From assembly GCA_043742785.1 (NCBI GenBank), contig JAYTXU010000019.1, positions 1-60,048 on the forward strand: a stretch of DNA of 60,048 nt. Reading direction: 5' to 3'. This DNA comes from JACQCF01 sp043742785 (GTDB lineage: Bacteria; Omnitrophota; Gorgyraeia; Zapsychrales; Fredricksoniimonadaceae). Under the pieces are notes generated by a model. That model had not been told where the DNA came from. It saw only the letters and a list, made by a program, of their open reading frames with translations, and did not search any database. Of the stretch, positions 17,042 through 25,098 are shown piece by piece. Position numbers and translations under genes: made by a program. Positions within the stretch are counted from its first letter, which is position 1; each line of letters starts with the position of its first letter.

Positions 17042-18219
17042 TAGAGAATTTTCTTTAAACGCTCAACCGCTTGATGAATACGTTCAACAGGTAAGGTTAA
17101 AGACATACGTACATATCCTTCCCCTGATTTACCAAAACCAACACCTGGAGTGACGACAATATCCGCTTGATCTAAGAATGCTTTGGCACATTCCATAGAG
17201 TCCTTGAATTTTGAAGGAATTTTAGCCCAAACATAGAAGGCTGCCTTAGGTGGTTCCATTTTCCAACCAATCGCTCGCAATCCATTGGTGAGGGCATCAC
17301 GACGTGTTTGATACTCAAAACGCATATCTTCGATATCACGAGAATCCATGCTCAAAGCTGCAATACCTGCAAGCTGAATCGCATTAAAAACTCCTGAGTC
17401 ACAATTCGATTTAACCTTGGCTAATGCCGCAACCAAGGTTGGGTTCCCGCAGGCCCAACCCAAGCGCCAGCCGGTCATATAATAAGTTTTAGAGAAAGAA
17501 TGGAATTCGATCGCAATATCCTTAGCACCTTCAATTTCTAAAATACTTGGAGGTTTGATACCATCATAATAAACTTCTGAATAGGCTAAATCAGATACAA
17601 TAATGATTCCCTTAGCCTTGCAAACTCTAACTAGATCCTCATAAAACTTCTTATCTGCTGTTGCTGCGGTTGGATTGTTGGGATAACAAACAAAAATAGC
17701 TTTCACATTCTTTAGCTCTTCAATATCTTCGATGCGAGGAAGCCAGCCATTTCCTGCTTTAAGAGACAGATACTGGATCTTACCGCCTGCAAAGGTGACG
17801 GCCGCTTGATATGCTGGGTAAGCCGGCTCACACAAAACAACTTTATCTCCAGGATTAATAATACCTAGAGGCAAATGGGCAATCCCTTCTTTAGAACCAA
17901 TCAATGGATAAATTTCTGTAGGAGGATCTAACTCAACTCCAAAGCGATTCTTGAACCATTTAGCAATTTCCACTCTTAACTGAGGAACACCAGCATCAAA
18001 AGGATAATGATGATTATTCACATCTTCTGAAGCTTTCTTAAGAGCATCAATGATGGGTTGATGAGTTCTTTGATCTGGATCTCCCACTCCTAAATTAATG
18101 ACATCACGACCTTCAGCTAAAGCAGCGCGCTTGGCTCTATCAATCTCAGCAAACAAATAAGGTGGTAACGATTTTAAACGATCAGAAAACTCAATTTTAA
18201 ATTCTGTTTCAGTAGACAT
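17041..18219 (-). CDS. dapL: LL-diaminopimelate aminotransferase
   Basis: This 392-residue class I/II PLP enzyme converts tetrahydrodipicolinate directly to LL-diaminopimelate with glutamate, bypassing dapD-C-E. PLP lysine Lys244 lies in SFSKTYYMTGWRLGW; CYPNNPTAA and the N-terminal LPPYLF and GVGDPDQ agree with DapL rather than aspartate aminotransferase. With dapA, dapB, dapF and lysA nearby, the DapL route to lysine and peptidoglycan is complete except for the early aspartate steps. AGGAG precedes the ATG. Known DapL users include Chlamydiae, plants and several uncultured phyla. Confidence 0.93.
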   Translation of the reverse strand: MSTETEFKIEFSDRLKSLPPYLFAEIDRAKRAALAEGRDVINLGVGDPDQRTHQPIIDALKKASEDVNNHHYPFDAGVPQLRVEIAKWFKNRFGVELDPPTEIYPLIGSKEGIAHLPLGIINPGDKVVLCEPAYPAYQAAVTFAGGKIQYLSLKAGNGWLPRIEDIEELKNVKAIFVCYPNNPTAATADKKFYEDLVRVCKAKGIIIVSDLAYSEVYYDGIKPPSILEIEGAKDIAIEFHSFSKTYYMTGWRLGWACGNPTLVAALAKVKSNCDSGVFNAIQLAGIAALSMDSRDIEDMRFEYQTRRDALTNGLRAIGWKMEPPKAAFYVWAKIPSKFKDSMECAKAFLDQADIVVTPGVGFGKSGEGYVRMSLTLPVERIHQAVERLKKIL

Positions 18220-18274
18220 TCTTAATAACTCCTATTTTTTTATTATTTTTGATATTAGACTTTATTGAGGGAGC

Positions 18275-18520
18275 TTAAATAGAAATTCTCAAATTATCGT
18301 ACAAAAACTCTGGGGCTAAGTCTGCCCCATTATCCCAAATAATGGTTTGCATAAGCGAATCGACTTTAACAGTTTTAAATAATGCTTTATCTTGCAATGG
18401 ACCAAACACTTCTCCATCGAGCTCAGCTGATAAATCAACCTCACCCTCTATACCATCGTTAAACCTTACCCAGATGACATAATCATGAACATATTTAACT
18501 TGAACAACATGAAGAATCAT
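18275..18520 (-). CDS. DUF2442 protein
   Basis: This 81-residue protein matches the DUF2442 pattern: V.....Y.I.V.F.DG..G.VDLS..L.G.VF.PL.D..LF, then I.WDNGADLAPEFLYD. The biochemical function of the family is unknown to me. It lies 4 nt after a DUF4160 gene. This pairing recurs in many genomes and has been suspected to be a toxin-antitoxin-like module, but I know of no proof for this pair. Confidence 0.9.
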   Translation of the reverse strand: MILHVVQVKYVHDYVIWVRFNDGIEGEVDLSAELDGEVFGPLQDKALFKTVKVDSLMQTIIWDNGADLAPEFLYDNLRISI

Positions 18521-18524
18521 ATTT

Positions 18525-18782
18525 TTATTCCAATGGTTTAATGGGGAACAATTGTTTCTTAGATTTTACCAGTTCCCATTCTTTCCTTAATTCATCTAGA
18601 TGTGCTTTACGCCATTCCTGAACTAACGCTAACGCCCGAGGCGTCATTTTACCAGACACCTGCCCTGTTTCAATTTCAACAACAACTTCATCATCGCCAT
18701 ACCGAGCATGAAAATGAGCTGGCTCATGTTCCCGCCAGAACATATAAATCGCTATTCCAAAAAATTGACTAATGATCGGCAC
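18525..18782 (-). CDS. DUF4160 protein
   Basis: This 85-residue protein has the DUF4160 signature: FFGI.IYMF..EH.PAHFHA.YG, then a C-terminal basic helix (EWRKAHLDELRKEWE). It starts with GTG at 18782, supported by AAGGAG 6 nt upstream. It has its own promoter (TTGAAG-N17-TATACT) and heads a two-gene unit with DUF2442 inserted between dapB and dapL. Function is unknown; small paired genes with their own promoter inside a biosynthetic run resemble toxin-antitoxin insertions. Confidence 0.9.
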   Translation of the reverse strand: MPIISQFFGIAIYMFWREHEPAHFHARYGDDEVVVEIETGQVSGKMTPRALALVQEWRKAHLDELRKEWELVKSKKQLFPIKPLE

Positions 18783-18804
18783 AACGATCTCCTTTGCTAC
18801 TCAT

Positions 18805-18833
18805 AGTATAACACTCAAAGAATAAAACTTCAA
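18805..18833 (-). promoter_or_regulatory. Promoter of the DUF4160/DUF2442 pair
   Basis: TTGAAG (18828-18833), a 17-nt spacer and TATACT (18805-18810) on the minus strand. The start would be near 18798, giving a leader of about 15 nt that holds the AAGGAG ribosome-binding site. Read-through could also drive dapL and folK. Confidence 0.7.
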
Positions 18834-18847
18834 AAATTAGTCAAATA

Positions 18848-19567
18848 CTAATTCAAACCAAGAACATCTTGCATGTTGAAAAGACCTTTTTTCTTCTTAC
18901 CTAAGAATTTGGCTGCCACCAAGGCGCCTTCCGCAAAAATATCACGGGTCTTAGCGTGGTGGTGAATAGAAATCAAATCGACTGGGCTTTCAAAATAAAT
19001 TGTATGATCTCCAATCACTTCTCCCTCACGCAAAGAATCGATGTGAGTCACCTTAGTTTTAGAGAATTGCTCAGCAATCTCTGCCATCGTCTTAGCAGTC
19101 CCTGAAGGAGCATCCTTCTTATGCACATGATGGGTTTCTGTTAAACCGATAGAATAATTTCTCCCTGTAATCTGTGCAGCACGACGAATTAAACCAAAGA
19201 CTAAATTAACGCCTACTGACATATTCGAAGCATAAACAATCGCAATTTTAGATGATGCTTTCTTAATTTGTGATACTTGAGAAGAGGTTAAACCTGTTGT
19301 ACCAATAACCATATTCACCTTATGCTTCACACAAGCTTTCAAATTAGCCATGGTTGCATCCGGTGTTGTAAATTCAATAAGAACATTGGAGCCCTTAATT
19401 GCTTCATTACTAAAATTAACAGCTATATTATGTAGTTTAGCGGGAGAATCAGGACGAGCCTGGCCTTCCAATAACGCAGAAAGCTTGAAACTCTTTTCTC
19501 TTAATGATAACGCTGTAATACGTTGCCCCATGCGCCCACAACAACCTGAAACAGCAAGTTTGATCAT
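18848..19567 (-). CDS. dapB: 4-hydroxy-tetrahydrodipicolinate reductase
   Basis: The 239-residue NAD(P)H-dependent reductase makes tetrahydrodipicolinate from the DapA product. It has an N-terminal GCCGRMGQ dinucleotide motif, FTTPDA, GTTGL, YASNMSVGVN, and the catalytic stretch ETHHVHKKDAPSGTA with the His-His and Lys residues. It is slightly shorter than E. coli DapB, as in many phyla. It lies 11 nt after dapA in the lysA-dapF-dapA-dapB order, and its product feeds DapL encoded just beyond the DUF4160/2442 insert. Confidence 0.96.
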   Translation of the reverse strand: MIKLAVSGCCGRMGQRITALSLREKSFKLSALLEGQARPDSPAKLHNIAVNFSNEAIKGSNVLIEFTTPDATMANLKACVKHKVNMVIGTTGLTSSQVSQIKKASSKIAIVYASNMSVGVNLVFGLIRRAAQITGRNYSIGLTETHHVHKKDAPSGTAKTMAEIAEQFSKTKVTHIDSLREGEVIGDHTIYFESPVDLISIHHHAKTRDIFAEGALVAAKFLGKKKKGLFNMQDVLGLN

Positions 19568-19578
19568 TTTTAATATCC

Positions 19579-20505
19579 TTATTTAATTTTTAACCCGTAA
19601 GCTGTTAATGCTGCTCTTAATTTAGTAAGATTATCCTCTTCCATCTCACACATCGGAAGCCGCATGGCTAAGGAACACAAACCCATCAACGATGCTGCTG
19701 TCTTAACAGGAATAGGATTAGTTTCAATAAATAAAGCATCAATCAACGGAAGAAGTTTCTTATTGATCGCAGCTGCGGTTTGCTTGTCTCCCTTATTAAA
19801 AGCATTCACTAAACCTGAAACGTCCTTTGGCACAATGTTAGAAGTAACAGAAATGATGCCTACTCCACCCATGGTCATAATAGGTAAGGTCAAGGCATCG
19901 TCTCCTGAAATCAATAAAAAATCTTTTGGACACAGTTCACGAATTTTTTTCATCTGCTCTAAATTACCTGAAGCTTCTTTAACACCAATAATATTCTTAA
20001 TACCAGCCAATTTGGCCATCAAATCTGGTTCAATATTCTTTCCCGTGCGTCCGGCGATATTATAAAGAATAATAGGAATATCAGCAGACTCTGAAATAGC
20101 CTTGTAGTGAAGATAAATACCTTTATTGGTCGGCTTATTATAGTAAGGAGTCACAACCAGCACCGCATCTGCTCCCACCTTAGCTGCATACTTAGCCATG
20201 TGGACTGCTTCTGACGTAGAATTAGAACCGGCACCTGCAATCACAGGCACTCTTTTGGCCACTGTCTCAACGCAAATTTTAATAACATGCTCATGTTCCT
20301 TCTCAGAAAGAGTCGGTGATTCACCGGTTGTTCCACAAGGGACAACCCCATGAATACCTTGAGCAATTTGCCACTCGATCAATTTCTTATAAGCAGCCTC
20401 ATCAATAACACTATCTGTTCCGCCAGAGGCGGATCCGCCACGATTTGTGGCGGAAAAAGGTGTGACCAATGCTGTGAAAGCGCCATAAAATTTCGTTCTA
20501 TCCAT
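19579..20505 (-). CDS. dapA: 4-hydroxy-tetrahydrodipicolinate synthase with in-frame palindromic insert
   Basis: The 308-residue class I aldolase condenses pyruvate with aspartate semialdehyde. GTTGESPTL, VVTPYYNKPT, YNIAGRTG and the Schiff-base lysine in IIGVKEASGN are present. Near the N terminus, between LVTPF and IDEAAY, there are about a dozen residues (NRGGSASGG and flanks) that DapA normally lacks; they are translated from a double hairpin repeat at 20420-20453. Its ATG overlaps the dapF stop by 8 nt. The core is intact, so the protein should be active. Confidence 0.95.
   Translation of the reverse strand: MDRTKFYGAFTALVTPFSATNRGGSASGGTDSVIDEAAYKKLIEWQIAQGIHGVVPCGTTGESPTLSEKEHEHVIKICVETVAKRVPVIAGAGSNSTSEAVHMAKYAAKVGADAVLVVTPYYNKPTNKGIYLHYKAISESADIPIILYNIAGRTGKNIEPDLMAKLAGIKNIIGVKEASGNLEQMKKIRELCPKDFLLISGDDALTLPIMTMGGVGIISVTSNIVPKDVSGLVNAFNKGDKQTAAAINKKLLPLIDALFIETNPIPVKTAASLMGLCSLAMRLPMCEMEEDNLTKLRAALTAYGLKIK
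20418..20455. repeat. Double-hairpin repeat inserted in the dapA coding sequence
   Basis: Two adjacent hairpins: CCGCC-AGA-GGCGG (20420-20432) and CCGCCAC-GATTT-GTGGCGG (20435-20453). Their GC-richness contrasts with the surrounding gene. The reading frame passes through without a stop and adds Gly/Ser-rich residues to DapA. Confidence 0.88.
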
Positions 20506-21349
20506 GGTAATAATAATCTCCTTTAGCGATCACTTTCGCCGTACCTTTTAGCCATACATTGTCTATTTTTATTCCTTCATGTAAATCAAAAGTTACTTCC
20601 AAAACTTCCTTGCTCGCTGGTAAGACCTTCATCTGAGCGCCTTGCTGCTCCTTAACCGTTGGATGGGTATGTAAATAGGCAATCAAGGCTGCAGCTACCG
20701 ATCCTGTACCACAAGCTAAGGTCTCTGCTTCTACTCCTCGCTCATAGGTACGCACAGCCACCATGCTGTTGCCAGACTTGCCACCTTCAGGAGATGCAAT
20801 CTCAGCAAAGTTAACGTTTGTTCCTCGAGGAGAAAATCTTGGATGATTACGGATCAATCGACCTAAACTATTAACATCCACTTCTTGCAAACCTTCCACA
20901 AAAACAATGGTATGCGGAACGCCGGTATCAATGAAATCAATACGCATCTTTTGGCCAGCAATGGTAATATTCAACGCTGGCATGTAATCTTTGGGATCGG
21001 ATAAGCGTACACGCACTTCTTCTCCGTTAACCTCTGCCAATACTTCCCCTGCTAATGTTTCCATTCCAAAAAGCTTCTTTGTAGGCTTTGCATTAGCCAC
21101 AATATAGGCCGCCAAACAACGGGCACCATTACCACACATCTCTGCCTCAGAACCATCGGCATTGATAATGCGCATACGATAATCAGATGTTGTGGACTTC
21201 TCAGAAATCAAAACACCGTCTGCCCCAATGCCGGAATGCCTGTCACACACAGCTTGGGTAAACTTGATATAATCTAAATTGGGCTGCGGATCAATGATGA
21301 TGAAATCATTGCCTGCGCCGACCATTTTGACAAAAGGAATCTTTTGCAT
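20498..21349 (-). CDS. dapF: Diaminopimelate epimerase
   Basis: This 283-residue cofactor-free epimerase turns LL- into meso-diaminopimelate. The two catalytic cysteines are in MCGNGARC and ACGTGSVAAA, and the N-terminal KMVGAGNDFIIID is typical. GGAG lies 6 nt before the ATG, directly after a family B palindrome that separates it from lysA. It overlaps dapA by 8 nt. Its product supplies both LysA and peptidoglycan synthesis. Confidence 0.97.
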   Translation of the reverse strand: MQKIPFVKMVGAGNDFIIIDPQPNLDYIKFTQAVCDRHSGIGADGVLISEKSTTSDYRMRIINADGSEAEMCGNGARCLAAYIVANAKPTKKLFGMETLAGEVLAEVNGEEVRVRLSDPKDYMPALNITIAGQKMRIDFIDTGVPHTIVFVEGLQEVDVNSLGRLIRNHPRFSPRGTNVNFAEIASPEGGKSGNSMVAVRTYERGVEAETLACGTGSVAAALIAYLHTHPTVKEQQGAQMKVLPASKEVLEVTFDLHEGIKIDNVWLKGTAKVIAKGDYYYHG

Positions 21350-21359
21350 AATATTCTCC

Positions 21360-21387
21360 GTACGAGCCGAGCATGCTCGGCCCCTAC
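21360..21387. repeat. Palindromic repeat, family B (copy 1), lysA/dapF junction
   Basis: The element starts GTAC and ends CCCCTAC; its core GCCGAGCATGCTCGGC (21366-21381) is a perfect palindrome. Copies 2 and 3 (26247-26299, 32145-32173) share the ends but have different arms. It lies exactly between the lysA stop and the dapF ribosome-binding site. Confidence 0.85.
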
Positions 21388-21388
21388 A

Positions 21389-22645
21389 TTATTTTATAAA
21401 TTTTGGAACCTTTTCCCCACGCATTAAATCTTTAAAAGACTCTCTTTCTTTCACAACTTCAAACTTGTTTCCACGAACCATCACTTCCGGCACACGGCCT
21501 CGAACATTATAATTGCTAGCCATCACATATCCATAGGCGCCAGCACTCATAATTGCTAATAGATCTTCTTGGCCCACCTTAGGTAGAAGACGATCATGCG
21601 CAAAAAAATCTCCGCTTTCGCAAATAGGACCTACCACATCAACCTTGATTTTAACTGCCTTGGTTGCCTTGACTGGCACAATTTCGTGATAGGCATCGTA
21701 TAACATCGGACGGATCAAATCATTCATCCCGCCATCCACAATGACAAATTTCTTAACACCGTTATCTTTCACATAAAGAACCTTGGTCACAAAAATTCCT
21801 GCATTGCCGACGATAAAACGGCCTGGTTCCATAATGATCTTTAAACCTGTCTTCTCTAAGATAGGCAATACTTTATCCGCATAGCTTTGTGCAGTTTGAG
21901 GATTCTCATCCTTATAAATAATGCCTAAGCCGCCTCCAATATCAAGATATTCAATCTTCACACCTTCGGTACGCAATTCATCAATAAACGCTACCACCTT
22001 CTTTAATGCTCCAACAAATGGCGCACCTTCAGTAATTTGAGAACCAATATGAATATGCACCCCATTCACATTTACATTAGGATATTTCTTTTGAGACTTA
22101 AAAATCTGCTTGGTTGTTCTTAGATCAATCCCAAACTTCTTCTTCAGGGAACCCGTATGAATATAATTATGCGTTGGTGCGGGTACATCCGGATTAATAC
22201 GTAACGCTGCCTGAACCTGTCTTTTCATCTTCTTAGCAATACGATTGATCTCAACTAATTCCGGTTCGCTTTCCACATTAAAAAGTAGAATCCCTGTCTT
22301 GATAGCAAAAGAAATTTCTTCATCAGTCTTACCAACAGACGCAAAGACAATTTTCTTTGGGTTCGCTCCAGCAATCAAAGCTTTCTTTAACTCACCAACT
22401 GAAACAACATCGATTCCTGCGCCTAAATCGATAAGACTTTTAACAATAGCTAAATTACCATTGGCCTTCATGGCAAAACAAATCATCGGATTAACCTTAG
22501 CAAAAGCTTTCTGTAGCTTTAAGAAATGATCGGTCAACGTCTTATAGCTATAAAGATAAAATGGTGTGCCGACATCCTTCGCAACCGCTGATATCTTTAC
22601 ATTCTCACAATAAAGCTCTTTATTTTGAAAATGAAAATCATGCAT
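21389..22645 (-). CDS. lysA: Diaminopimelate decarboxylase
   Basis: The 418-residue fold-III PLP enzyme makes L-lysine from meso-DAP. The PLP lysine is in CFAMKANGNLAIVK. HIHIGSQI, EPGRFIVGNAG, the GP.CESGDF.A cysteine motif and the C-terminal Tyr in AGAYGYVMASNYN are all present. The length is normal. Its ATG overlaps the argH stop by 8 nt, which physically couples lysine to arginine biosynthesis. No lysine riboswitch is possible here since there is no leader. Confidence 0.97.
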   Translation of the reverse strand: MHDFHFQNKELYCENVKISAVAKDVGTPFYLYSYKTLTDHFLKLQKAFAKVNPMICFAMKANGNLAIVKSLIDLGAGIDVVSVGELKKALIAGANPKKIVFASVGKTDEEISFAIKTGILLFNVESEPELVEINRIAKKMKRQVQAALRINPDVPAPTHNYIHTGSLKKKFGIDLRTTKQIFKSQKKYPNVNVNGVHIHIGSQITEGAPFVGALKKVVAFIDELRTEGVKIEYLDIGGGLGIIYKDENPQTAQSYADKVLPILEKTGLKIIMEPGRFIVGNAGIFVTKVLYVKDNGVKKFVIVDGGMNDLIRPMLYDAYHEIVPVKATKAVKIKVDVVGPICESGDFFAHDRLLPKVGQEDLLAIMSAGAYGYVMASNYNVRGRVPEVMVRGNKFEVVKERESFKDLMRGEKVPKFIK

Positions 22646-24014
22646 CTAATTTCTTGCTCCAAATTTTTAATTGTTCCTTCACTAAATCCGGATTCGTTGA
22701 CCCGTAAGAAGTTTTAATTTTAACAGACGTTTGCGGATTGAAAAGTTTTTTTACATCATCATTAAACAACGAATGAAACCCTTTCAATTGCGTTTGCGTT
22801 AAAGAAACAATACTAATCCCTTGATCCAAACACTCTTTAACCATTTTCCCTAATACATCATGAGCATCCCGATAAGAAACACCCTTCTTCACTAAATAAT
22901 CCATAGCATCGACACAGAAGAAACTCTCATCCTTAATATGTCGAGCAATCTCTTCTTTTTTAACCTTCAAACCTAAAAATAGTTTGGTTAAAAGATCCAA
23001 CATCAATTGAGTTGTTTCAACCGTATCAAATAACGGTGGCTTATCTAATTGCAAATCGCGATTATAGGTCAACGGCAGGCCTTTGAGTAAAACCAAAACC
23101 TCAGTCAGGTGACCATAAATCTTTCCAGTGCTGCCTCGCATCAATTCTAAGACATCAGGATTCTTCTTGTGCGGCATAATCGATGAGCCGGTACAAAAGC
23201 TGGAATCAATATCTACAAAATTAAATTCCTTAGTCGCCCATAAAATCAAATCTTCAGATATGCGAGACAAATGCATCGCAATCATTGAACAATCAGAAAT
23301 TAACTCAACCACAAAATCCCTGTCGCTTACCGCATCCATACTGTTGGCTGCCACCTGTGCAAACCCTAAAAGCTTGGCGGTATAGTGACGATCCGTTTTC
23401 AATGAAGTCCCTGCTAAAGCACAAGAACCTAAGGGCATCACGTTGCTACGATTAAAACAATCTTCTAAACGGCCTTTATCCCGCTCTAACATTTCCACAT
23501 AGGCCAACATATGATGAGCCAACAAAACGACCTGCGCCTGCTGCAAATGAGTATAACCAGGAATGATCACATCGCTATTCTGCTTGGCAAAAAACAAGAT
23601 AGATTTTTGTAAGTTTTCAACAGCAACAGCTAGGTGCAAAATATAATCTAATGCATATAACTTAACATCTAATACAACTTGATCATTACGAGAACGAGCC
23701 GTATGCAATTTATCAGCAGGCTTGCCAATCGCCGCTTTTAATTTATTTTGAATATCCGTATGAATATCTTCAGCTTTAGAATCATGCTTGAAACTACCGG
23801 ATTCGATCTGCGCTAAAACTTTCTTCAATCCTGCCACGATCTTGGCGGAGTCACTCTTGAGGATAATCCCCTGCTTGCCTAACATCTGGGCATGGGCAAT
23901 CGAGCCTATGACATCATATTTAGCCAAACGATAATCATAGCTAATGCTGAAGGTAAACTGATCAGCCAACGGATGAGACTTCTTATCGAATCGTGTTCCC
24001 CAGAGTTTTGACAT
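22638..24014 (-). CDS. argH: Argininosuccinate lyase
   Basis: The 458-residue enzyme performs the last step of arginine synthesis, splitting argininosuccinate to arginine and fumarate. LWGTRF at the start, the TARSRNDQV loop, GYTHLQQAQ and the superfamily signature GSSIMPHKKNPD are present. An AAAGGA that can serve as its ribosome-binding site lies inside the end of the preceding membrane-protein gene. It is separated from argG by a toxin-antitoxin-like insert and that membrane protein. Confidence 0.97.
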   Translation of the reverse strand: MSKLWGTRFDKKSHPLADQFTFSISYDYRLAKYDVIGSIAHAQMLGKQGIILKSDSAKIVAGLKKVLAQIESGSFKHDSKAEDIHTDIQNKLKAAIGKPADKLHTARSRNDQVVLDVKLYALDYILHLAVAVENLQKSILFFAKQNSDVIIPGYTHLQQAQVVLLAHHMLAYVEMLERDKGRLEDCFNRSNVMPLGSCALAGTSLKTDRHYTAKLLGFAQVAANSMDAVSDRDFVVELISDCSMIAMHLSRISEDLILWATKEFNFVDIDSSFCTGSSIMPHKKNPDVLELMRGSTGKIYGHLTEVLVLLKGLPLTYNRDLQLDKPPLFDTVETTQLMLDLLTKLFLGLKVKKEEIARHIKDESFFCVDAMDYLVKKGVSYRDAHDVLGKMVKECLDQGISIVSLTQTQLKGFHSLFNDDVKKLFNPQTSVKIKTSYGSTNPDLVKEQLKIWSKKLDA

Positions 24015-24017
24015 AAT

Positions 24018-24380
24018 TTATCCTTTATTCAAATAAAAATAAGATAAAGAGTTAATCACAATCACAGCAACAAGAATAAACATAGAAAACATCACTTGAA
24101 CAGATAAGAAATTCTGATCTTTAAATCTATGAATAAATTTCTTAGCAGAAAACCATCCCCCTACAAGAGGTATAAATATATATTCTATCGACCAAATAAA
24201 ATACGAAATAAAAGATTTTACTAATAAGTAACATGAATACTCATTAGTCATTTCAAAACTGGAATAATATCGATCTGAATGATCCGTTAACATCCACATT
24301 AAATAAACAAATAACCAAATAAAATAAGAAACAATTACATACTTCTTAAGAATATTCCCAATATCGGATTTCGAACCCAT
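24018..24380 (-). CDS. Small hypothetical membrane protein
   Basis: I do not recognise this 120-residue protein. It has three hydrophobic segments (about residues 14-31, 52-78 and 93-115) separated by short polar loops. It interrupts the argG-argH order together with the upstream DUF2283 module. It ends 3 nt before argH and carries the argH ribosome-binding site, so it must be translated or tolerated as part of the arg transcript. It could be cargo of the same insertion, but it lies outside the argG-tail direct repeats. Confidence 0.6.
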   Translation of the reverse strand: MGSKSDIGNILKKYVIVSYFIWLFVYLMWMLTDHSDRYYSSFEMTNEYSCYLLVKSFISYFIWSIEYIFIPLVGGWFSAKKFIHRFKDQNFLSVQVMFSMFILVAVIVINSLSYFYLNKG

Positions 24381-24479
24381 TGATTTCCATAAAATTCATA
24401 CAAAAAACATGGGCATTATAAAAATAACAAGAAATGTTACAGTAGTCTTAATTGGATGCATTAACTACGCCTTAAAAGT
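24381..24479. other. Gap between the small membrane protein and the argG-tail copy
   Basis: AT-rich, with no gene. No clear promoter or terminator is seen on either strand. Confidence 0.4.
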
Positions 24480-24507
24480 TTAATACCGCATTCCCAAAAT
24501 ACGAATA
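24480..24507 (-). pseudogene. Second copy of the argG 3' end (direct repeat)
   Basis: 26 of 28 bases match the last eight argG codons plus stop (25071-25098), in the same orientation. Read in the argG frame it gives IRILGMRY and stop, against IRIWGMPY in ArgG. It starts within 2 nt of the DUF2283 stop codon, so the two repeats enclose the two-gene module almost exactly. Confidence 0.85.
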
Positions 24508-24509
24508 GC

Positions 24510-24758
24510 CTACGCTGCCTGCAATACGGAAAACCTAGCTTTAAGCGGTATTCTTTGCGCTTTGGAATTCGTAAAATGCTCTGTAAAATCCACAATAGTA
24601 AAACCAAGCACTTCTTTTGTCTTTAGGTCTCGGCGGACAATCACTCCATCATCCATCAGTTCCCCAATAGTTTCTCGAGGTTTGCCTTCCGTAATATAAA
24701 GAACGTCTGCTTCCTTATCATACGAAACGGTTAACTGATCAATTTTTTGTTTAGCCAT
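24510..24758 (-). CDS. DUF2283 protein, probable antitoxin partner
   Basis: The 82-residue protein fits DUF2283: VSYDKEADVLYI..G.P.ET.E-type, V.RRDLKTKEVLGFTI.DF. It overlaps the end of the upstream putative nuclease gene by 28 bp, and a strong AGGAGG lies within that overlap, giving coupled translation. DUF2283 proteins often accompany small toxin-like genes, so an antitoxin role is plausible but inferred. The gene sits inside argG-tail direct repeats. Confidence 0.82.
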   Translation of the reverse strand: MAKQKIDQLTVSYDKEADVLYITEGKPRETIGELMDDGVIVRRDLKTKEVLGFTIVDFTEHFTNSKAQRIPLKARFSVLQAA

Positions 24759-25045
24759 ATTATCTTACCTCCTCTGACCGAGTCACTAATAAAAGCTGTC
24801 TTAATACGGTTATCTCTTAAAGAAACAACAACGACCTTATATAAGTTATTTCTAAGATCTTTATGATAAATCCATCGATCATGCTTAGATTTGTCCTCTA
24901 CAATCGCAAACGGATCTAAAAGAGTGTCTTTGATGAAATCAACCGGATCTTTAATACAGTGCTCACGCCGGATATGCTCATACCCTGTTGGAGATAACAC
25001 AAACGAACGGCCATCTTTATCTTTGAATTGTATAGATTTAGTCAT
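24731..25045 (-). CDS. Putative BECR-fold nuclease toxin paired with DUF2283
   Basis: The 104-residue protein has YEHIRREH near residue 25, then KDTLLDP.AIVED, YKVVVV and IKTAFISD. This order (a histidine-rich helix, a TL..P loop, a VVV strand and an I.TA strand) resembles barnase/EndoU/colicin E5-RelE-like nucleases found as phage polyvalent-protein domains and stand-alone toxins. The match is by pattern only. With the overlapping DUF2283 gene it looks like a toxin-antitoxin unit. No own promoter is evident in the 25 nt after argG. Confidence 0.55.
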   Translation of the reverse strand: MTKSIQFKDKDGRSFVLSPTGYEHIRREHCIKDPVDFIKDTLLDPFAIVEDKSKHDRWIYHKDLRNNLYKVVVVSLRDNRIKTAFISDSVRGGKIIWLNKKLIS

Positions 25046-25070
25046 AACTACAAATCTTATTCACTCTCAG

Positions 25071-25098
25071 TTAATACGGCATTCCCCAAATACGAATA
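25071..25098 (-). repeat. Direct repeat at the argG 3' end (upstream copy)
   Basis: The final codons and stop of argG; the partner copy is at 24480-24507, with 26 of 28 bases identical. The 572 bp between the two copies hold only the DUF2283/nuclease pair. Confidence 0.85.

Noticed and set aside
18221..18847. dapB or dapL tail duplication around the DUF4160/DUF2442 pair
   Set aside because: I compared both flanks by eye and found no convincing repeat, unlike the argG case.
22646..24014. Lysine riboswitch before lysA
   Set aside because: lysA overlaps argH and has no leader.
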